Origin: VYFG01 sp965248685
GTDB taxonomy: Bacteria > Pseudomonadota > Gammaproteobacteria > Arenicellales > Poriferihabitantaceae
DNA: 64,000 bases
Direction: 5' to 3'
Assembly: GCA_965248685.1 (NCBI GenBank)
Contig: CBDFKC010000004.1
Span: forward strand, 1,478,110 to 1,542,109
Part shown: piece after piece, positions 46,671 through 56,024 of the stretch
Layout: the number at the start of each line of letters is the position of its first letter
Numbering within the stretch: the first letter of the stretch is position 1
The notes under the pieces: model-generated
The model's database searches: none
Told to the model about the DNA's origin: nothing
The model's input: only the letters and a program-made list of their open reading frames with translations
Made by a program: the position numbers and the translations under genes

Positions 46671-47783
46671 ATGCATTTACCCCAACTGGTTTTTTCTAGA
46701 AGGCTCCGTACGACTCCCTTTGAGCTCAGGGTGCATGCTCAAGGTGCCAAAGCGTTCACCATATACAATCATATGCCGCTGGCATCGGTATTTCAGTCTC
46801 CACAAGAAGATTATGAGCATCTATGCGAGCATGTGCAAATATGGGATGTGGCCTGTGAGCGCCAGGTCGAAGTTATAGGACCCGATGCCCTTAATCTGGT
46901 TGAACTGATTACGCCCAGAGATATTTCACGATGTAAAATTGGTCAGTGTATCTATGCGCCATTGGTCGAGGAACATGGTGGCATTGTAAATGATCCACTT
47001 ATTCTCAGGCTGGACCACGACCGATTTTGGATTTCCATTGCAGATTCGGATGTCTCCTTATGGGTTAAGGGCATTGCATGGGCCCGCAATCTGGACGTTT
47101 CTGTATTTGAACCAGACGTTAGTCCACTGGCCATACAGGGCCCAAAGGCCGAAGATTTGATGGCTACAGTTGTAGGTGAGGAGGTTCGTGCAATAAAGTT
47201 TTTTCGCTTTATCGAAACAGAAATTGCAGGGACGCCCGTGGTGATGGCGCGTTCAGGTTGGAGTGGACAGGGTGGGTTCGAAATTTATCTGCAGGAATCC
47301 GCCAAAGGGTTGGAACTATGGGATACGATCTGGGAGCAGGGGCGGAAATTTAACATTCGTGCAGGCTGCCCTAATTCTATCGAGCGAATCGAAGCCGGAC
47401 TTTTGTCATATGGTAGCGATATGACAATGTCAAACAACCCTTTGGAAGTGGGCCTGGAGAAGTTTTGTGATATAACGAAACCCTCGGAATATATCGCCCG
47501 TTCCGCCCTGGAGCGCATCGCTGCCGAAGGCATAAAACAAAAATTGGTTAATTTGTTTGTTGAAGGGAAATCGGTAGGGTCGATGCGATCTACCTATGAA
47601 GTTATAGATAAATTCGACAATAAAGTTGGGATAGTTACCAGCTTGGTTTATTCGACCCGGTACCAGGTCATGGTTTCATTCGCGACGGTTTCAATAGAAC
47701 ACTCGCAACCCGGAAATCCATTGCGTGTGGTGACTGATCAGGGTATTCGCGACGCAATCGTTCGGAATTCCGATTGGACTTAA
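46671..47783 (+). CDS. dmdA: DMSP demethylase-like, GcvT-family aminomethyltransferase
   Basis: 370 residues from ATG 46671, matching DmdA length; a TTG start at 46596 would add 25 unsupported residues. Strong resemblance to remembered DmdA sequences: IYNHMPLASVF, EHVQIWDVACERQVEV, LITPRDISRCKIGQC, EEHGGIVNDPL, VFEPDVSPLAIQGPKAEDLM, ARSGWSGQGGFEIYL, AGCPNSIERIEAGLLSYGSD. DmdA moves a methyl group from dimethylsulfoniopropionate to tetrahydrofolate, leaving methylmercaptopropionate. The gene is divergent from the acyl-CoA ligase/3HCDH pair. Other GcvT-fold demethylases (for betaine-like substrates) are close relatives, and the surrounding betaine genes make that a real alternative. Confidence 0.68.
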   Translation: MHLPQLVFSRRLRTTPFELRVHAQGAKAFTIYNHMPLASVFQSPQEDYEHLCEHVQIWDVACERQVEVIGPDALNLVELITPRDISRCKIGQCIYAPLVEEHGGIVNDPLILRLDHDRFWISIADSDVSLWVKGIAWARNLDVSVFEPDVSPLAIQGPKAEDLMATVVGEEVRAIKFFRFIETEIAGTPVVMARSGWSGQGGFEIYLQESAKGLELWDTIWEQGRKFNIRAGCPNSIERIEAGLLSYGSDMTMSNNPLEVGLEKFCDITKPSEYIARSALERIAAEGIKQKLVNLFVEGKSVGSMRSTYEVIDKFDNKVGIVTSLVYSTRYQVMVSFATVSIEHSQPGNPLRVVTDQGIRDAIVRNSDWT

Positions 47784-47812
47784 TTTATCTACGTTTGCGC
47801 TTAAGATTACCC

Positions 47813-48298
47813 TTACTTGTCGTATAACTCTTCGAACAAATGGTAGTGGGTGCAATCCATTCCCAGCGCATCGTAGGTTTTTTGTGCCACGACGTTGTCC
47901 CTTTCTACGTACAGTCGAAATCCACAAATATTATCGGCTTTGGTTGCCAAATTCTTAACCTCAAGGTAAAGCATTCGATACAGACCATTACGCCGCCATT
48001 CAGGTAATACGTATACGCTTTGAATCCACCAGAACATACCGTTGCGCCAGTCGCTCCACTCGGTAGTCACCATTAAGGACGCAATGATTGGTGTGCTCAC
48101 TCCTGATTCAAATTGTTCGACAACCAGGTAGAAACCTCGGCCCGGGTTCTCGATCATTCCTCGTACACCAGCCGTAATGATCTCAGGTTCGAGCACCTTT
48201 GATTCAGTTTCCATGGCCATATTGATATTGAATCTGGCGATTCCATCAACGTCATCGCCATCAGCGGTTCTAATGATAAATTTGGAGTCTGGTGACAT
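47813..48298 (-). CDS. GNAT-family N-acetyltransferase
   Basis: 161 residues from ATG 48298 (a TTG five codons upstream is less likely). The GNAT core is visible: IRTADGDDVDGIARF at the start, IQSVYVLPEWRRNGLYRML (strand 4 and the acetyl-CoA pyrophosphate loop R-x-x-G-L), and FRLYVERDNVVAQKTYDALGM (motif B). It transfers an acetyl group to an unknown amine. It is downstream of a terminator that closes the PLP enzyme gene, so it probably has its own promoter. It ends convergently with dmdA, 29 bases apart. Confidence 0.8.
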   Translation of the reverse strand: MSPDSKFIIRTADGDDVDGIARFNINMAMETESKVLEPEIITAGVRGMIENPGRGFYLVVEQFESGVSTPIIASLMVTTEWSDWRNGMFWWIQSVYVLPEWRRNGLYRMLYLEVKNLATKADNICGFRLYVERDNVVAQKTYDALGMDCTHYHLFEELYDK

Positions 48299-48320
48299 TT
48301 GTAGTAATAACAATAATGTC

Positions 48321-48352
48321 AGAAAAATGGCAGCAGTGTCGGATCTGCTGCC
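48321..48352 (-). terminator. Rho-independent terminator of the PLP-enzyme gene
   Basis: On the minus strand GGCAGCAG - eight-base loop - CTGCTGCC is followed by ATTTTTCT. Flanking TCTGAC/GTCAGA can extend the stem. It lies about 30 bases after the stop of 48381-49550. Confidence 0.75.
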
Positions 48353-48380
48353 TCTGACAGTTTAGTCAACTGCGCTTAAT

Positions 48381-49550
48381 TTATAAGCCGTCGAGCGCTC
48401 TCTTCAAATCTATAATGAGATCTTCCGCGGTCTCAAGACCTGCCGACAGGCGCACAAGACCGTCGGTGATACCGGCTTTCATGCGCTCTTCCCTGGGCAT
48501 ATCGGCATGGGTCATTGTTACTGAATGAGTCACCAGAGATTCAACGGACCCCAGATTCTCCGCCAAACTCCATAGTTCCAGCGCATCCATTAGTTTTTTG
48601 CCGGCTTCAACGCCTCCTTTAACTTCAAACCACAGCATCGAGCCGTGTCCGGTTGCTTGCTTGTCGGCCAGTTCTTTCTGGGGGAATGAATCCAAACCGG
48701 GATAGGCAACCTTTTCAACCATTGAATGAGTTTCAAGAAAGTTAGCGATTTTAAGAGCATTGGCAGATTGAGCCTCCAGTCGGGTGCTCATGGTCTTACA
48801 GCCCTGAAGTGTATAAAACGCGACCATAGGGGTCATGTTGCTTCCCAGACAATTTCGCACGAAACGGATAGATTCCAACATCTCTTCACTGGCTGCGGTA
48901 ATGGACCCGCCAACGCTTATATTGTGCCCTTCCATGAATTTGGTGGTGCTATGAAGCGTTACGTCCGCGCCTAATTCCAAAGGACGTTGAAAATAGGGCG
49001 TAAGGAATGTGTTGTCGACCACGTGGGGAATGCCTTTAGCCCGGGCGATCTCAGATACTGCAGCGATATCAGTTAATTTGAGCGTTGGATTTGCCGGTGT
49101 TTCGGTAAATATAAGTTTGGTATTGCTTTGAATGGCGTCCTTGATATTGTTGGGATCGGAAGTGTCGACAAAACTGTATTCAACACCGAATCGGCTAAGA
49201 ACTTTGGTCGAAAGTCGGTGGGTTCCACCATAGATTACATCTGATAACACTGCATGATCACCAGCGTTGAGAAGCGCCATCATGGTCGCGCTGGTGGCCG
49301 ACATTCCGGTGGCAAAACAGGCACTGCCGGCGCCCCCTTCCAGGGCAGTTATGCGATCTTCCAGCGCGACTACTGTTGGATTGCCCGAACGACTGTAGGA
49401 ATATCCTTTTTCAAGATATTTATCAACCGACTCCTGAACATAGGTTGTAGTCTGGTAGATTGGCGTCAAAATTGCGCCTGTAACGGGATCCGGTCGAACG
49501 CCGGCATGTACTTCTCGAGTTTTAAAATCGGGCTGCTGGTCTGTGCTCAT
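48381..49550 (-). CDS. Cys/Met-metabolism PLP-dependent enzyme (cystathionine gamma-lyase / gamma-synthase / methionine gamma-lyase family)
   Basis: 389 residues from ATG 49550 (GTG immediately upstream). Family marks: GYSYSRSGNPTVVALED, SACFATGMSATSATMMALL, VVDNTFLTPYFQRPLELGAD, and the PLP lysine in LHSTTKFMEGHN, then VESLVTHSVTMTHADMP and GLVRLSAGLE. The exact reaction (transsulfuration, methionine gamma-lysis or O-acetylhomoserine use) cannot be decided from motifs alone; the lysine loop differs from the usual KY-GGHSD pattern. Beside a DmdA-like gene, a role in sulfur assimilation from methanethiol is possible. It has its own terminator downstream. Confidence 0.82.
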   Translation of the reverse strand: MSTDQQPDFKTREVHAGVRPDPVTGAILTPIYQTTTYVQESVDKYLEKGYSYSRSGNPTVVALEDRITALEGGAGSACFATGMSATSATMMALLNAGDHAVLSDVIYGGTHRLSTKVLSRFGVEYSFVDTSDPNNIKDAIQSNTKLIFTETPANPTLKLTDIAAVSEIARAKGIPHVVDNTFLTPYFQRPLELGADVTLHSTTKFMEGHNISVGGSITAASEEMLESIRFVRNCLGSNMTPMVAFYTLQGCKTMSTRLEAQSANALKIANFLETHSMVEKVAYPGLDSFPQKELADKQATGHGSMLWFEVKGGVEAGKKLMDALELWSLAENLGSVESLVTHSVTMTHADMPREERMKAGITDGLVRLSAGLETAEDLIIDLKRALDGL

Positions 49551-49733
49551 CACATTAATTCCATTAGAGGTTAAAATTGGTTGGCGATTTTACCACTAAC
49601 CTATAGCGACAATCGGTGGAGTGTCGGCACTATAATTATGGTCGTCGCAGTGAGGGCAAGTGCCCGTTCTTCAGCCACGCATATTTTGAGGTTTTGTGGT
49701 GGTCAATTTATATCTTATGAATCCAATAAAGCC

Positions 49734-51422
49734 ATGACTGAACAATTTGACTATATTATCGTTGGTGCCGGGTCTGCGGGGTGCGTGCTGGCGAATCGGT
49801 TAACCGAAGACCCAGCGACCAAGGTTCTGTTGTTGGAATTTGGCGGTTCCGACAGGAATATCCTGGTGCAAATGCCTACGGCGCTATCGATTCCCATGAG
49901 TACAGATAAATTTGCCTGGCAGTATCACTCGGAACCAGAACCTTATCTGGATAACCGCCGAATGCATTGTCCTCGAGGGAAAGTGTTGGGAGGGTCATCG
50001 TCGATCAATGGAATGGTTTACGTTCGGGGGCATGCTACGGATTTCGACGAATGGGAGCAAAACGGTGCCACGGACTGGGGCTATAGCAACTGCCTGCCGT
50101 ATTTTCGCAGGGCTGATGACTGGAAATTTGGAAGCGATTCGTATCGAAGTCAGGGTGGACCGTTGCATGTCAACAATGGAAATGAAATGGAGAATCCACT
50201 TTATCAGGCGTTTATAGATGCAGGACACCAGGCCGGTTATCCGGTAACCGAAGATTATAATGGGTCAAACCAGGAAGGATTTGGCGCCATGGGCATGACG
50301 GTAAAGAATGGTATTCGCTGGTCAGCGGCCAACGCCTATTTGCGGCCTGCGATGAAACGCCCCAATCTCAAGGTGGTCACCCGGGCACTTACTCGACGCA
50401 TATTATTGCGAGACAAGACTGCTATTGGTGTCGAATACCAGCGTGGTGGCACAGTTCAACAGGCTCACGCCTTGAGGGAAGTTTTAGTTTGTGCCGGTTC
50501 GGTAGGTTCGCCCCATCTCCTGCAATTGTCCGGCATCGGCCCAGGAAAGGTACTGCAACACGCTGGCGTCGAGGTAGCACATGATTTACCGGGCGTAGGG
50601 GAAAATTTACAGGATCACCTGGAGTTTTACTTTCAATATCGCTGCAAGCTGCCGATAACGCTGAATGGTCGACTAGGTTTGTTCAGCAAGTTTTTAATCG
50701 GAGCTCGCTGGCAATTTTTTAAAACCGGGCTCGGTGCAACCAATCATTTCGAATCCTGTGGATTCATTCGTTCCCGGGCCGGATTGGCAGCGCCTGATAT
50801 TCAATATCATTTCCTGCCCGCTGCGATGCGCTATGACGGTAAAGCGGCATTTAGCGGACACGGATTTCAACTCCACGTCGGACACAACAAACCTAAAAGC
50901 AGAGGCCATATCCGACTAAGGAGCCCTGATCCTATCGACAAACCAGCAATTCTGTTTAACTATCTTCAACATGATGACGATATCATTGGATTTCGCCGCA
51001 GTGTCCATTTATCTCGTGAGATTATTGGCCAGGCTGCGCTGGATCCATACCGCGACGATGAGATCCAACCCGGGATCGATATCCGTTCAGACGACGACAT
51101 TGACGCCTGGATAAGGAAGTCCGTAGAAAGTGCGTATCATCCATCTTGCAGCTGTAAGATGGGCACAGATTCCATGGCAGTTGTGGATCCGCAGACGCGG
51201 GTTCATGGAATTCAAAGCCTAAGGGTTGTTGACTCGTCAATCTTTCCAACCGTTACTAATGGGAATCTGAATGCGCCAACCATAATGACAGCCGAACGCG
51301 CGGCCGACTTAATCAAAGGGGGACAAATGTTATCACCGGATTTAGCTCCAGGGGTTTTGTCGAATGGTTGGCAAGACCTACAACGGGAAGGAGTTGCCGA
51401 GCGCCCTGGCGAAGCTGTCTGA
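49734..51422 (+). CDS. betA: Choline dehydrogenase (GMC oxidoreductase)
   Basis: 562 residues from ATG 49734; the longer reading from 49581 adds a non-family tail. FAD-binding IIVGAGSAGCVLANRL, GMC signature PRGKVLGGSSSINGMVYVRG, NDD-type substrate part, and the C-terminal catalytic pair: His in SAYHPSCSCKMGTDSMAVVD and NGNLNAPTIMTAERAADLI, nearly as in BetA as recalled. It oxidises choline to betaine aldehyde at the membrane and passes electrons to the respiratory chain. No betaine aldehyde dehydrogenase gene lies in the window. It is nine bases before the kinase-M23-aminotransferase fusion, which has a strong ribosome site, so the two are co-transcribed; a related amino alcohol could be the true substrate. 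Confidence 0.82.
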   Translation: MTEQFDYIIVGAGSAGCVLANRLTEDPATKVLLLEFGGSDRNILVQMPTALSIPMSTDKFAWQYHSEPEPYLDNRRMHCPRGKVLGGSSSINGMVYVRGHATDFDEWEQNGATDWGYSNCLPYFRRADDWKFGSDSYRSQGGPLHVNNGNEMENPLYQAFIDAGHQAGYPVTEDYNGSNQEGFGAMGMTVKNGIRWSAANAYLRPAMKRPNLKVVTRALTRRILLRDKTAIGVEYQRGGTVQQAHALREVLVCAGSVGSPHLLQLSGIGPGKVLQHAGVEVAHDLPGVGENLQDHLEFYFQYRCKLPITLNGRLGLFSKFLIGARWQFFKTGLGATNHFESCGFIRSRAGLAAPDIQYHFLPAAMRYDGKAAFSGHGFQLHVGHNKPKSRGHIRLRSPDPIDKPAILFNYLQHDDDIIGFRRSVHLSREIIGQAALDPYRDDEIQPGIDIRSDDDIDAWIRKSVESAYHPSCSCKMGTDSMAVVDPQTRVHGIQSLRVVDSSIFPTVTNGNLNAPTIMTAERAADLIKGGQMLSPDLAPGVLSNGWQDLQREGVAERPGEAV

Positions 51423-51431
51423 GGGGGTCAA

Positions 51432-54400
51432 ATGAACAAGAGTAAATGGGATGGTTCCCAGCTACCCGTTATTGGGCACGCCACGGTGCGTGCTGCTTTG
51501 AAGGATTTATACGGAATTGAAGCAACCATAGAAGCACTTGATGGGGAAAGGGATAAAAATTTTCGGGTATGGGTGGGTCAGTCCGCGCCAGTGGAGCAAT
51601 TCGTTTTTAAAGTTGCCAATCTGGCTGAGGATCTGGCCATGCTCGAGTGTCAAGAGCAGGTTTTTAGTCGGCTACAAGAGCATGGAGTAACGACGTCAAT
51701 TGTTTCAATTAAATCTGCCGGTGGACATAGCATCGAGAAAATTACCGGCGATGATGGTTCGATTCATTTTTGCCGGTTAACCTGCTGGATGGATGGCGAC
51801 TTGTTTTCCAGAATAAATCCACAAAATCCCCAATTGCTTGAATCTCTGGGGCAATCGGTGGCCGCCATTGATCTCGCGCTGGTTGGTTTTGATCATGCGG
51901 CATTAAAACGGCCATTGCTATGGCAAATGGAAAATTGCCTGGAAGTGATTGATCGATTCAGACCGCTGTTGCTAGAACCGTCTCAAGTCAATCTAATCGA
52001 GGCATTCTATCTTGAGTTTGTCGATCGGGTAAATCCGATCTCCCACTTGTTGCGCCGTAGCGCTATCCATAATGATGCCAACGATAACAATGTCATTGTC
52101 TCCGACTGCGGGCCCTGGGACCAGCAAGTAACAGGGCTGATTGATTTTGGAGATATGGTTTACTCCTGGACCGTAGTGGACCTGGCGGTGGCCTGTGCCT
52201 ATGCAATCTTGGATAAGGCTAAGCCGTTAGATACAGCTTTTGAAATTATCCGGGGATATCATGGAGTACACCCATTAAGCCCAATGGAAATACAAGCGTT
52301 GTTCCCCATGATCGCCATGCGACTATGCATGAGTGTTTGCATTTGCGCCTATCAAAAGTCCCTTGATCCTGATAACCAATATCTCACTATAAGCGAACAG
52401 CCAGCCTGGAGAACGCTGCAGCGGCTAAGTGAAATACCTGCAGACTTTGCTCACTTTCTGTTTCGCGACAGTTGTGGATTGCCACCAGTTCCTACTGAGC
52501 CGGTTATCGAATCCTGGTTACGCAACCATAAAGGATTTCATTCACTGGTGAAATTTGATCTTTCAAACGATTCGGTGTTGATACTGGACACCAGCGTATC
52601 GAGTCCATCAGTCGATTTTTCTAGTGACTATGACCCAGTGATCGTTACCCGGGACTTGTTTCGAGCAATAGGAGATGCTGATGCGCGAGCTGGTATTGGG
52701 CGCTACAATGAATATCGGTTAATCTACAATAGTGACGATTTTATAGATTTTTCTGGAAATCGTCGTACTTTGCATCTCGGCATCGACGTGTTTCAACCGG
52801 CCGGAAGTCCAGTTTTCGCGCCATTGGCGGGCAGTGTTTTTTCTTTGGCCAATAATGATGCGCCGCTGGATTATGGTGGCACAATAATTTTACAACACGA
52901 AATACCGGATCGCGAAGATGGGCAAATTCTATTTTATACGCTGTACGGTCATCTAGCCCCAGAATCATTTTCTAATCTCGCGGTGGGCAGCGAAATCTCC
53001 CCAGGACAACAAATTGCCACCATGGGAGATATACACCAAAACGGTAATTGGCCGCCTCACGTCCACTTCGAAATCATCACCAATATTCTGGGTGAAACGT
53101 CAACCTTTGTTGGGGTAGGTACCCATGCTCACAGAAACGTCTGGCTAAGTCTTTGTCCAAACCCAAATTTAATTTTAAGAATTCCTGAAGAAAAAATTGG
53201 CCAACCTCTTTCCGACATTCAGCGAGAGCCACTCGAGCTATTCGAACAAAGAAGAAAATATTTATCGCCATCGTTAAGCCTGTCATACAACCAACCTATT
53301 GTGATGGCTCGGGCCTGTGCCCAATATATGTACGATGCATCGGGGAAACGATATCTGGATGCGGTTAACAATGTTCCACATGTAGGGCATTGTCATCCTG
53401 AAGTTGTTGCCGCAGCAGAATCGGCAGCAACCGTATTGAATACCAACACCCGGTATTTATACCCTTCGGTCACTGACTATGCAGAGCGCTTACTGACAAC
53501 TTTTCCGGATCCCCTCGGCGTGGTTTTTCTAGTTAACAGTGGCAGCGAAGCGAATGACCTCGCGCTGCGGTTGGCGCGGTGTTATACCAATCGTCACGAA
53601 ATTATTGTATTGGACCATGCCTACCATGGAAACCTTTCTGCTTTAATTGGCTTAAGTCCCTATAAGCATGATGGTCCTGGAGGAGGTGGTACACCCGATT
53701 GGGTGCATAAGGTTGTCATGCCAGATGGATATCGGGGTCAGTATAGATATAACGAGCCGGACTATGGACTAAAGTATACTAAGCAAATTGCTTCAGTGAC
53801 TTCCAAGCATCAAACTGAATCGAATATCGCCGGATTTTTTTCCGAATCGATACTGGGATGCGGCGGCCAGGTTATGCTTCCCCAGGGATATTTAACCGAA
53901 GCCTATCGACTCGTCCGGGATATCGGTGGTGTTTGTATTGCTGATGAAGTGCAAACAGGTTTTGGCCGTGTGGGGACCCATTTTTGGGCATACCAAACCC
54001 AAGAAGTGGTGCCGGATATCGTGACATTGGGCAAGCCCGCTGGAAATGGTCATCCATTGGCAGCAGTGGTAACGACCAGGGAGATCGCCGATAGCTTTTA
54101 CAATGGAATGGAATATTTTAATACATTTGGTGGAAATCCAGTGTCTTGCGCCATAGGGTGCGCAGTACTGAATGTTATTGAAAAACAAAATTTGCAGTTT
54201 AATGCCCTGGAAACAGGGAATTATCTAATCCAACAATTAACCTCTCTGGCAAGTCGATTTGCACTTATTGGGGAGGTGCGCGGTAGCGGGTTGTTTATTG
54301 GCGTAGAACTGGTAAACGATCAGGAATCACTGGAGCCGGCAGCCCAACAAGCCAGTTACATTGCCGAGCGGATGAAGCAAGAAGGTATTTTAATCAGCAC

Positions 54401-54536
54401 AGACGGGCCGTACCATAATGTCTTGAAAATTAAACCACCACTTGTTTTCAACAAGTCCAATGCAGAGCAATTGGTCGCGACATTGGAAATAATACTGGGG
54501 GAAAACTGGTCGGCACCCAGTCAGGAGAAGTATTAA
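51432..54536 (+). CDS. Triple fusion: aminoglycoside-phosphotransferase-like kinase, M23-like domain, class-III aminotransferase/phospho-lyase
   Basis: 1,034 residues; GAGGGGGT lies just before the ATG. Residues about 1-350: APH-fold kinase with catalytic HNDANDNNV (His213) and LIDFGDMV. Residues about 430-570: M23/LytM-type fold with HLGID (His448) and HVHFE (His543), the zinc motifs intact. Residues about 600-1030: class-III PLP aminotransferase with NSGSEANDLALRL, DHAYHGNLSALIG, IADEVQTGFGRVG and PLP lysine Lys868 in TLGKPAGNGHP. In animals the separate kinase (HYKK) and phospho-lyases (PHYKPL, ETNPPL) act in sequence on hydroxylysine and phosphoethanolamine, so the fusion probably phosphorylates an amino alcohol and then eliminates phosphate and ammonia. 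The middle zinc domain has no signal peptide and its role is unexplained. It is cotranscribed with betA. Confidence 0.83.
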   Translation: MNKSKWDGSQLPVIGHATVRAALKDLYGIEATIEALDGERDKNFRVWVGQSAPVEQFVFKVANLAEDLAMLECQEQVFSRLQEHGVTTSIVSIKSAGGHSIEKITGDDGSIHFCRLTCWMDGDLFSRINPQNPQLLESLGQSVAAIDLALVGFDHAALKRPLLWQMENCLEVIDRFRPLLLEPSQVNLIEAFYLEFVDRVNPISHLLRRSAIHNDANDNNVIVSDCGPWDQQVTGLIDFGDMVYSWTVVDLAVACAYAILDKAKPLDTAFEIIRGYHGVHPLSPMEIQALFPMIAMRLCMSVCICAYQKSLDPDNQYLTISEQPAWRTLQRLSEIPADFAHFLFRDSCGLPPVPTEPVIESWLRNHKGFHSLVKFDLSNDSVLILDTSVSSPSVDFSSDYDPVIVTRDLFRAIGDADARAGIGRYNEYRLIYNSDDFIDFSGNRRTLHLGIDVFQPAGSPVFAPLAGSVFSLANNDAPLDYGGTIILQHEIPDREDGQILFYTLYGHLAPESFSNLAVGSEISPGQQIATMGDIHQNGNWPPHVHFEIITNILGETSTFVGVGTHAHRNVWLSLCPNPNLILRIPEEKIGQPLSDIQREPLELFEQRRKYLSPSLSLSYNQPIVMARACAQYMYDASGKRYLDAVNNVPHVGHCHPEVVAAAESAATVLNTNTRYLYPSVTDYAERLLTTFPDPLGVVFLVNSGSEANDLALRLARCYTNRHEIIVLDHAYHGNLSALIGLSPYKHDGPGGGGTPDWVHKVVMPDGYRGQYRYNEPDYGLKYTKQIASVTSKHQTESNIAGFFSESILGCGGQVMLPQGYLTEAYRLVRDIGGVCIADEVQTGFGRVGTHFWAYQTQEVVPDIVTLGKPAGNGHPLAAVVTTREIADSFYNGMEYFNTFGGNPVSCAIGCAVLNVIEKQNLQFNALETGNYLIQQLTSLASRFALIGEVRGSGLFIGVELVNDQESLEPAAQQASYIAERMKQEGILISTDGPYHNVLKIKPPLVFNKSNAEQLVATLEIILGENWSAPSQEKY

Positions 54537-54545
54537 CTGATCGGG

Positions 54546-55178
54546 TTATAGTTCGTATTCATCAGATACTAAGGTGCTGCCGATTTTTCGATTCAATCGA
54601 TATAATTGTCGGATAACTTCCCGATGCTGTCTTTGTACCTGGGTCATTACCTGCTTGCGATTTATCGTTAAATCGTCCTGGTGGGCAAGGCTTGATGGGG
54701 AATCGATTGATTCTGACTGGTGTAGTGCCGGGTTTTGTTTCATCTCGACAAGTTGCCGACTGTTGTCACTTAGTTTGGGAATTGTAACTGCTACAAAATT
54801 GTAGCTGATCTTTCTGATCTCACTACAGACTTGGTCAATTTCCCTTACTGGGCCCTGGTCGGTCACCGACCCCATACACTGTGACAATTGTATTTTGACA
54901 TCAAGATACAATTCCGTATCGCGTAATGCGATTTCAGCCGCGGCCTCATTGGAAATATATCCCTGGGTTGAACTGAGGAACACGTTGCGCAGAAACTCGC
55001 CCCAGCTTTCCACCGAATTTTTTAGCGATTCAAGTTCTTTCGAATTGATCGAGTTAAGCGATCCCGTATCGGTATTAATGCCATATACCGCTCGGTTAGT
55101 AACATGTGACCATTCAGTATTCACAACGTCTCCTACCTTTTCATCTCGTCCGTCTAGCAAACTTGCTTTATCAATCAT
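54546..55178 (-). CDS. Hypothetical protein, helical
   Basis: 210 residues; ATG 55178 is preceded by an excellent AAGGAGAG ribosome site, so it is very likely real. Predominantly helical and charged, with no signal peptide or membrane segment; the centre (LYLDVKIQLSQCMGSV ... EIDQVCSEIRKISYNF) and a coiled-coil-like C-terminus (QVMTQVQRQHREVIRQLYRL) are the notable parts. No family recognised. It ends convergently with the triple-fusion gene, ten bases apart. Confidence 0.7.
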   Translation of the reverse strand: MIDKASLLDGRDEKVGDVVNTEWSHVTNRAVYGINTDTGSLNSINSKELESLKNSVESWGEFLRNVFLSSTQGYISNEAAAEIALRDTELYLDVKIQLSQCMGSVTDQGPVREIDQVCSEIRKISYNFVAVTIPKLSDNSRQLVEMKQNPALHQSESIDSPSSLAHQDDLTINRKQVMTQVQRQHREVIRQLYRLNRKIGSTLVSDEYEL

Positions 55179-55565
55179 GGTTCTCTCCTTAGTAATTCGT
55201 CAGCAGACAATTAACATCTGCCATAAACCGCAAATCAATAGGTGGTGACGTCGAAGTACTCCCCCATATTATTATTATTTTTATAGACGCAAACCACTCA
55301 CGAATTAGGCTTTAATGATAGCGTTAAAAGCCCTAGTGCTCAACCGTTAATTTTTGTGAATATTCACTAATTTAAGGTATTTTCACAAGATTTACCGCAA
55401 AGTTGTCGAAACTAGTCGAGCAAACAGTTATGGCACCCGGTGTAAGCTGAAATTGATCTGGTTCTTAAGACACCTTGGGGTGTAAGATACCCCGCATGGA
55501 CCCCATGGTTAGTCAGACCTGATGGTATTACTCAAACTCAGTTTCATTTCTATTTATACCCAATT
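55179..55565. other. Divergent intergenic region
   Basis: 387 bases between the helical hypothetical gene and the DUF302 gene, both reading outward, so promoters for both should be here. The ribosome site AGGAGAG of the minus gene is at its left edge. A weak inverted repeat GGGGT-GTAAGAT-ACCCC lies near 55476-55492. No RNA gene seen. Confidence 0.4.
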
Positions 55566-56024
55566 ATGAACAAAAACAGGATAATCATCTGGATAATTGT
55601 CTGGCTGCTTGGCGGTCAGGTGGCAATTGCCCAGGAAGGTTTGGTTTCGGTTAAAAGTGCCCATGACGTGAATACCACTGCAGACAGATTGGTAGATATT
55701 CTCGGGCAAAAGGGCATGAAGATATTTGCCAGAATAGATCACGCCGCGGGTGCTTCAAGCATCGGTACCGAACTGGCGCCAACTGAGTTAATCTTGTTTG
55801 GCAATCCAAAAATTGGAACCGGCTTGATGAAATGTGGCAGAAGTGCCGGGATAGATTTACCCATGAAAGCTCTTATTTGGCAGACCGAAGATGGTTCCAC
55901 CTGGCTTGGATATAATGATGCTGACTATCTCAAGTCCAGACACCAGCTTATGGGCTGTGACGGAATTATCGACAAGGTCAGGGGTGCGCTGGCTAACTTC
56001 GCGAAGGCAGCAACAATACCCTAA
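55566..56024 (+). CDS. DUF302-domain secreted protein
   Basis: 152 residues. The N-terminus (IIIWIIVWLLGGQVAIAQ) is a cleavable signal peptide, so it is periplasmic. The rest fits DUF302: GLVSVKSAHDVNTTADRL, GMKIFARIDHAAGA, ELILFGNPKIGTGLM, IDLPMKALIWQTEDG, then LGYNDADYL. Such domains are small alpha-beta folds found alone or with thiol/redox or metal proteins; no reaction is established. The last four bases overlap the end of the convergent PhnD-like gene. Confidence 0.8.
   Translation: MNKNRIIIWIIVWLLGGQVAIAQEGLVSVKSAHDVNTTADRLVDILGQKGMKIFARIDHAAGASSIGTELAPTELILFGNPKIGTGLMKCGRSAGIDLPMKALIWQTEDGSTWLGYNDADYLKSRHQLMGCDGIIDKVRGALANFAKAATIP

Noticed and set aside
55440..55500. Riboswitch or small RNA near the TGTAAG-containing inverted repeat
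   Set aside because: The stem has only five pairs with no T-run and no known riboswitch core.
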